DNA from: Firmicutes bacterium UBA3941
GTDB taxonomy: Bacteria > Bacillota > Clostridia > Caldicoprobacterales > UBA3941
Assembly (NCBI GenBank): GCA_002385665.1
Contig: DGDX01000082.1
Coordinates: 1-24,961 of the forward strand
Direction: 5' to 3'
DNA: 24,961 nucleotides
Within the stretch, counting starts at the first letter, position 1. Every line of letters starts with the position of its first letter. Below the pieces are notes generated by a model. It searched no databases, was not told the origin of the DNA, and saw only the letters and a program-made list of their open reading frames with translations. Below are positions 23,873-24,961 of the stretch, in pieces. The translations under genes and the position numbers were made by a program.

Positions 23873-24415
23873 TCATTTAGTTTTTACATTTCTGGGATTA
23901 TATATCTTAAACATATTTACCAGGGTTTCGCTGGGTTCAAATACCAACAGCGATTTTCTCCCCTCATGTATAAATACACCATAATAAAGACCACCGCCGC
24001 GGTTTAAAAAGAAATTATATTTTTTTTCAATATTACCGTGTTGTAGTATTCTTTGAAAACCCTCGTCACTGGTAGGTGCTATAATCTCGAACTCTCTAAT
24101 ATCCGTTGAAAGCAATCGCTTTCTCTTGCTATTATTTATGATTTTAGCTATATCCAGAATACCATTGGTAAAAGTATAGTCATACTCGACCCTTTGGTTA
24201 TTTCTTGCAACAAAGCATAAATAGGCCAGACCTCCGGTGATTAAAGTCCCAATAATAACATATATGTCAAAATTCCCATTTAAAACTGACATAAGATTCA
24301 TCAATGCAAAAAAACCAAAGAATATCATCCCAGCGTAAGCAAGTACATAGATCAAGGTATTCATACCACTGTTCACTTTACTTACAGATTCCTCACGAAA
24401 ATTATCCAACAACAT
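23873..24415 (-). CDS. small membrane protein, DUF6106-like
   Basis: This is a roughly 180-residue protein with two adjacent hydrophobic helices near the N-terminus (about 20-40 and 50-70). A soluble cytoplasmic domain follows with EYDYTFTNGILDIAKI, a basic KRKRLLSTDIREFEIIAP segment and a final strand-rich part ending in a helix (PSETLVNMFKIY). The pattern matches clostridial proteins I recall as DUF6106, whose function is not known. The start is uncertain: ATG 24415 has GAGG 5 nt upstream, while an in-frame TTG at 24430 extends it by five residues without a ribosome site. It is monocistronic, ending at a strong terminator. Confidence 0.7.
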   Translation of the reverse strand: MLLDNFREESVSKVNSGMNTLIYVLAYAGMIFFGFFALMNLMSVLNGNFDIYVIIGTLITGGLAYLCFVARNNQRVEYDYTFTNGILDIAKIINNSKRKRLLSTDIREFEIIAPTSDEGFQRILQHGNIEKKYNFFLNRGGGLYYGVFIHEGRKSLLVFEPSETLVNMFKIYNPRNVKTK

Positions 24416-24625
24416 CAGCTCCTCAAACAATCCAATAATTATATGAAACTAAATCATATCGCAATCCGATCCATAAGCCAATATATATTATGATATCATG
24501 TTTGGGATTATAACGAAAGCCCTCTAAGAAAAATTCTATCCAACATTCACCAAAAAATTTAAGATAAAAGAAGGAATTTTAGTGAAATATGCGAATTCTA
24601 TATTATAGAAGGAGGAAGATCGCCT

Positions 24626-24961
24626 ATGTTCTGTCCATCATGTAATACAAGGAATCAGTTTTACCATAACTATTGCTATTATTGTGGCCATAAGCTAAAA
24701 GAAGATGATAAGTCCATGCTTATGGTAAAAGGTGATCAGGTAGATATACCAAACGACGCTCTGGAAACGGTAGAAACTGCTGCATTTGAAACATCAGAAG
24801 CAGCTGTTCCTGATGTTGAGGAATTGGAAGCAACAGAAATTACTGAAAATGAAATATTAGTTGATGAACCAGATAAAGCTTACGTGGAGTCATCGATAAA
24901 TATAAATCATAGCCATAGTTACGATGATATTTTTCAAGATCACGACCTGTTTGGGGATGAT
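24626..24961 (+). CDS. zinc-ribbon protein (partial, C-terminus beyond window)
   Basis: ATG 24626 follows AAGGAGG with a 10-nt gap. The first 112 codons are visible and open to the window edge. The N-terminus is a compact zinc ribbon, FCPSC...YCYYCGHKL, with two CxxC pairs (Cys3/Cys6 and Cys17/Cys20). It is followed by an acidic, low-complexity stretch rich in Glu, Asp, Val and Ala without predicted structure, and a HSHSYDDIFQDHD segment near the cut. Clostridial proteins of this layout often continue into a membrane helix and a folded extracytoplasmic domain, but that part is not visible. The function is unknown. It is divergent from the DUF6106-like gene across a 210-bp AT-rich gap. Confidence 0.75.
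   Translation, partial: MFCPSCNTRNQFYHNYCYYCGHKLKEDDKSMLMVKGDQVDIPNDALETVETAAFETSEAAVPDVEELEATEITENEILVDEPDKAYVESSININHSHSYDDIFQDHDLFGDD

Noticed and set aside
1..24961. CRISPR arrays, tRNA/rRNA genes, insertion sequences, prophage genes
   Set aside because: None seen on reading both strands; no spaced direct repeats, cloverleaf sequences or transposase/integrase motifs.

Overview
The window looks like chromosomal DNA from a low-to-medium GC, Gram-positive, anaerobic clostridial bacterium. The evidence is an FtsH-type protease, a class A penicillin-binding protein with a C-terminal fibronectin-like tail, a T-box leader on an aminoacyl-tRNA synthetase gene, strong AGGAGG-type ribosome binding sites, and a desulfurase-ThiI pair of the Firmicutes kind. 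Genes are tightly packed on both strands. I see no rRNA, tRNA, CRISPR, transposase or phage genes.

Layout. 1-1508 (-) is an FtsH-family protease cut by the window edge. 1987-4488 (+) is a class A PBP, convergent with and overlapping a TPR protein (4471-5157, -). 5291-9372 (-) encodes two ABC half-transporters with overlapping stop and start codons. Complementary active-site substitutions mark them as a heterodimeric exporter with one degenerate ATP site. 9752-12484 (+) is a signalling-like cluster: a conserved protein of unknown function, a previously untracked 29-residue membrane peptide framed by a perfect 15-bp inverted repeat, a multi-pass membrane HD-GYP (probable c-di-GMP phosphodiesterase), and a DUF5317 membrane protein. 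12481-15661 (-) holds a lipoate-protein ligase, a P-loop ATPase of the PRK06851 kind and a UbiA-family prenyltransferase. 15742-18236 (-) is a metal resistance operon: a CadC/SmtB-type repressor and a CadA-type Zn/Cd/Pb-exporting P-type ATPase behind a palindromic operator. 18423-20574 (+) is a complete T-box regulated prolyl-tRNA synthetase unit (promoter, leader, terminator, gene, terminator). 20580-23736 (-) holds an L,D-transpeptidase and the cysteine desulfurase/ThiI pair for tRNA 4-thiouridine. 23873-24415 (-) is a DUF6106-like membrane protein with a textbook terminator. 24626 to the end (+) is the start of a zinc-ribbon protein.

The themes are envelope biogenesis (PBP, L,D-transpeptidase), export (ABC pair, CadA), cofactor and tRNA sulfur chemistry (LplA, desulfurase, ThiI) and c-di-GMP signalling. 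The part least explained by known systems is 9752-12484, especially 10386-10606, where a tiny hydrophobic peptide gene ending in an aromatic pair is enclosed by the inverted repeat immediately before the HD-GYP gene. That the peptide is a signal or a regulator of the HD-GYP protein is inference. Gene calls are from direct reading; family names are from motif recognition without database searches.
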